In this document: in pieces, positions 11,922-12,417 of the stretch | Layout: every line of letters starts with the position of its first letter | Numbering within the stretch: position 1 is the first letter of the stretch | Origin: Deltaproteobacteria bacterium | Lineage (GTDB): Bacteria; Desulfobacterota; Desulfobacteria; Desulfobacterales; Desulfosalsimonadaceae | Length of the DNA: 12,417 bases | Direction of reading: 5' to 3' | Assembly (NCBI GenBank): GCA_024280875.1 | Contig: JAJRPH010000516.1 | Coordinates: 1-12,417, forward strand | Translations under genes and position numbers: made by a program | Notes under the pieces: generated by a model | Told to the model about the DNA's origin: nothing | The model's input: the letters and a program-made list of their open reading frames with translations, nothing else | Database searches by the model: none

Positions 11922-12417
11922 GTGACGGTAAAATGGAAATATAAAGTGATCATCGGTCTTGCATTAATTGCATTAATTGCTGCCATCGTGTATTTTTTGG
12001 TCAAATATGACCTGTTTCATCTGGTCATTGCTCTAATTAATGAAAATACGCCGGCGGAACTGTTTATTCCCATGTTGGTATTCCTCCCGCTGATGGGGGT
12101 GCCGCTGACGTTTTTTTTGCTGCTTTTGGGGCTTAAGTTTGGGGTTTTAAATGGTCTCTTACTTCTGGAGGCAATCATACCGATACAAATTTTAATCGCT
12201 TATTTACTGGCGATTGGCGTTCGAAACCCCATTGAAAGTTTTCTGGTCAACCGGAAAAATTACCAGATCCCTCAAGTACCGGAGCATAAGGCTTTCATGC
12301 TTAGTTTTTTATTGTTAATGGTTCCTCTTTTCCCATACTCGGTTAAACTCTATATATTGCCTCTGGCTGGAGTTAAATTCCGTTATTGTTTCTGGTTGAA
12401 CTGGGCGGTACAGGGTA
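11922..12417 (+). CDS. TVP38/TMEM64 (VTT-domain) membrane protein, 3'-truncated by the window
   Basis: A frame from GTG at 11922 stays open for 165 codons to the window end. It begins MTVKWKYK, then a membrane helix (about 8-27, IIGLALIALIAAIVYFLV), another at about 48-72 (LFIPMLVFLPLMGVPLTFF, ending LGLKFG) and a third at about 77-98. A loop at about 99-124 with KNYQIPQVPEHK precedes LLLMVPLFPYSVKLYILPLAGVKF. The P-rich re-entrant-like segment followed by G-V-KF is the pattern of VTT/SNARE-associated (DedA-TVP38) proteins, which act in lipid or small-molecule transport across membranes. It was not in frame with any ATG. It follows the nuclease by 31 bp, so co-transcription is likely, but a shared role is not evident. 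Confidence 0.7.
   Translation, partial: MTVKWKYKVIIGLALIALIAAIVYFLVKYDLFHLVIALINENTPAELFIPMLVFLPLMGVPLTFFLLLLGLKFGVLNGLLLLEAIIPIQILIAYLLAIGVRNPIESFLVNRKNYQIPQVPEHKAFMLSFLLLMVPLFPYSVKLYILPLAGVKFRYCFWLNWAVQG

Noticed and set aside
11951..11971. Short direct repeat GCATTAATT twice at the start of the VTT gene
   Set aside because: It encodes Ala-Leu-Ile twice in a membrane helix; low-complexity coding is the simpler explanation.

Overview
The window looks like chromosome from a Gram-negative anaerobe of the Desulfobacterota (sulfate-reducer, Desulfobacteraceae-like). This is inferred from the paired b and b' ATP synthase subunits, the OmpA protein with thrombospondin type-3 repeats, the receiver-PATAN-roadblock protein, moderate GC and small dispersed palindromic repeats. 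No rRNA, tRNA, CRISPR array, transposase or phage gene was seen.

Layout. (1) Positions 1-2603: a thiamine-diphosphate enzyme of the acetolactate synthase/benzaldehyde lyase type, bracketed by two inverted copies of a ~125-bp palindromic repeat, then a small VOC (glyoxalase-fold) protein on the same strand. (2) 2598-3410, minus strand: an MscS-type mechanosensitive channel whose 3' end overlaps the VOC gene. (3) 3411-3830: a divergent, AT-rich promoter region with a structured leader, then an OmpA-like outer-membrane protein. (4) 5038-5078: a bidirectional terminator. (5) 5118-8566, minus strand: an operon encoding only the membrane sector (F0) of an F-type ATP synthase, transcribed atpZ-like, atpI-like, a, a triple-hairpin c, a single-hairpin c, b', b. 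The F1 genes are not in the window. (6) 8835-9974, minus strand: a receiver-PATAN-roadblock protein. (7) 10286 to the end, plus strand: an exported endonuclease/exonuclease/phosphatase-fold protein followed by a partial TVP38/TMEM64 (VTT) membrane protein.

The outstanding feature is the rotor of the ATP synthase. One gene encodes three c-subunit hairpins in one polypeptide (241 aa) and is followed directly by an ordinary one-hairpin c (82 aa). The single c and hairpins 1 and 3 of the triple protein carry two carboxylates per hairpin. The middle hairpin has lost both: Ala and Gln replace the two Glu. If both proteins enter one ring, the rotor would be mixed, with one ion site missing per triple subunit. 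That would lower the ion:ATP ratio, conceptually like the hybrid rotor of Acetobacterium woodii but with a different protein architecture. A second notable signal is the repeat pair around the thiamine-diphosphate enzyme: the copies differ from each other by paired, compensating changes in the two arms, which suggests the fold itself is maintained.
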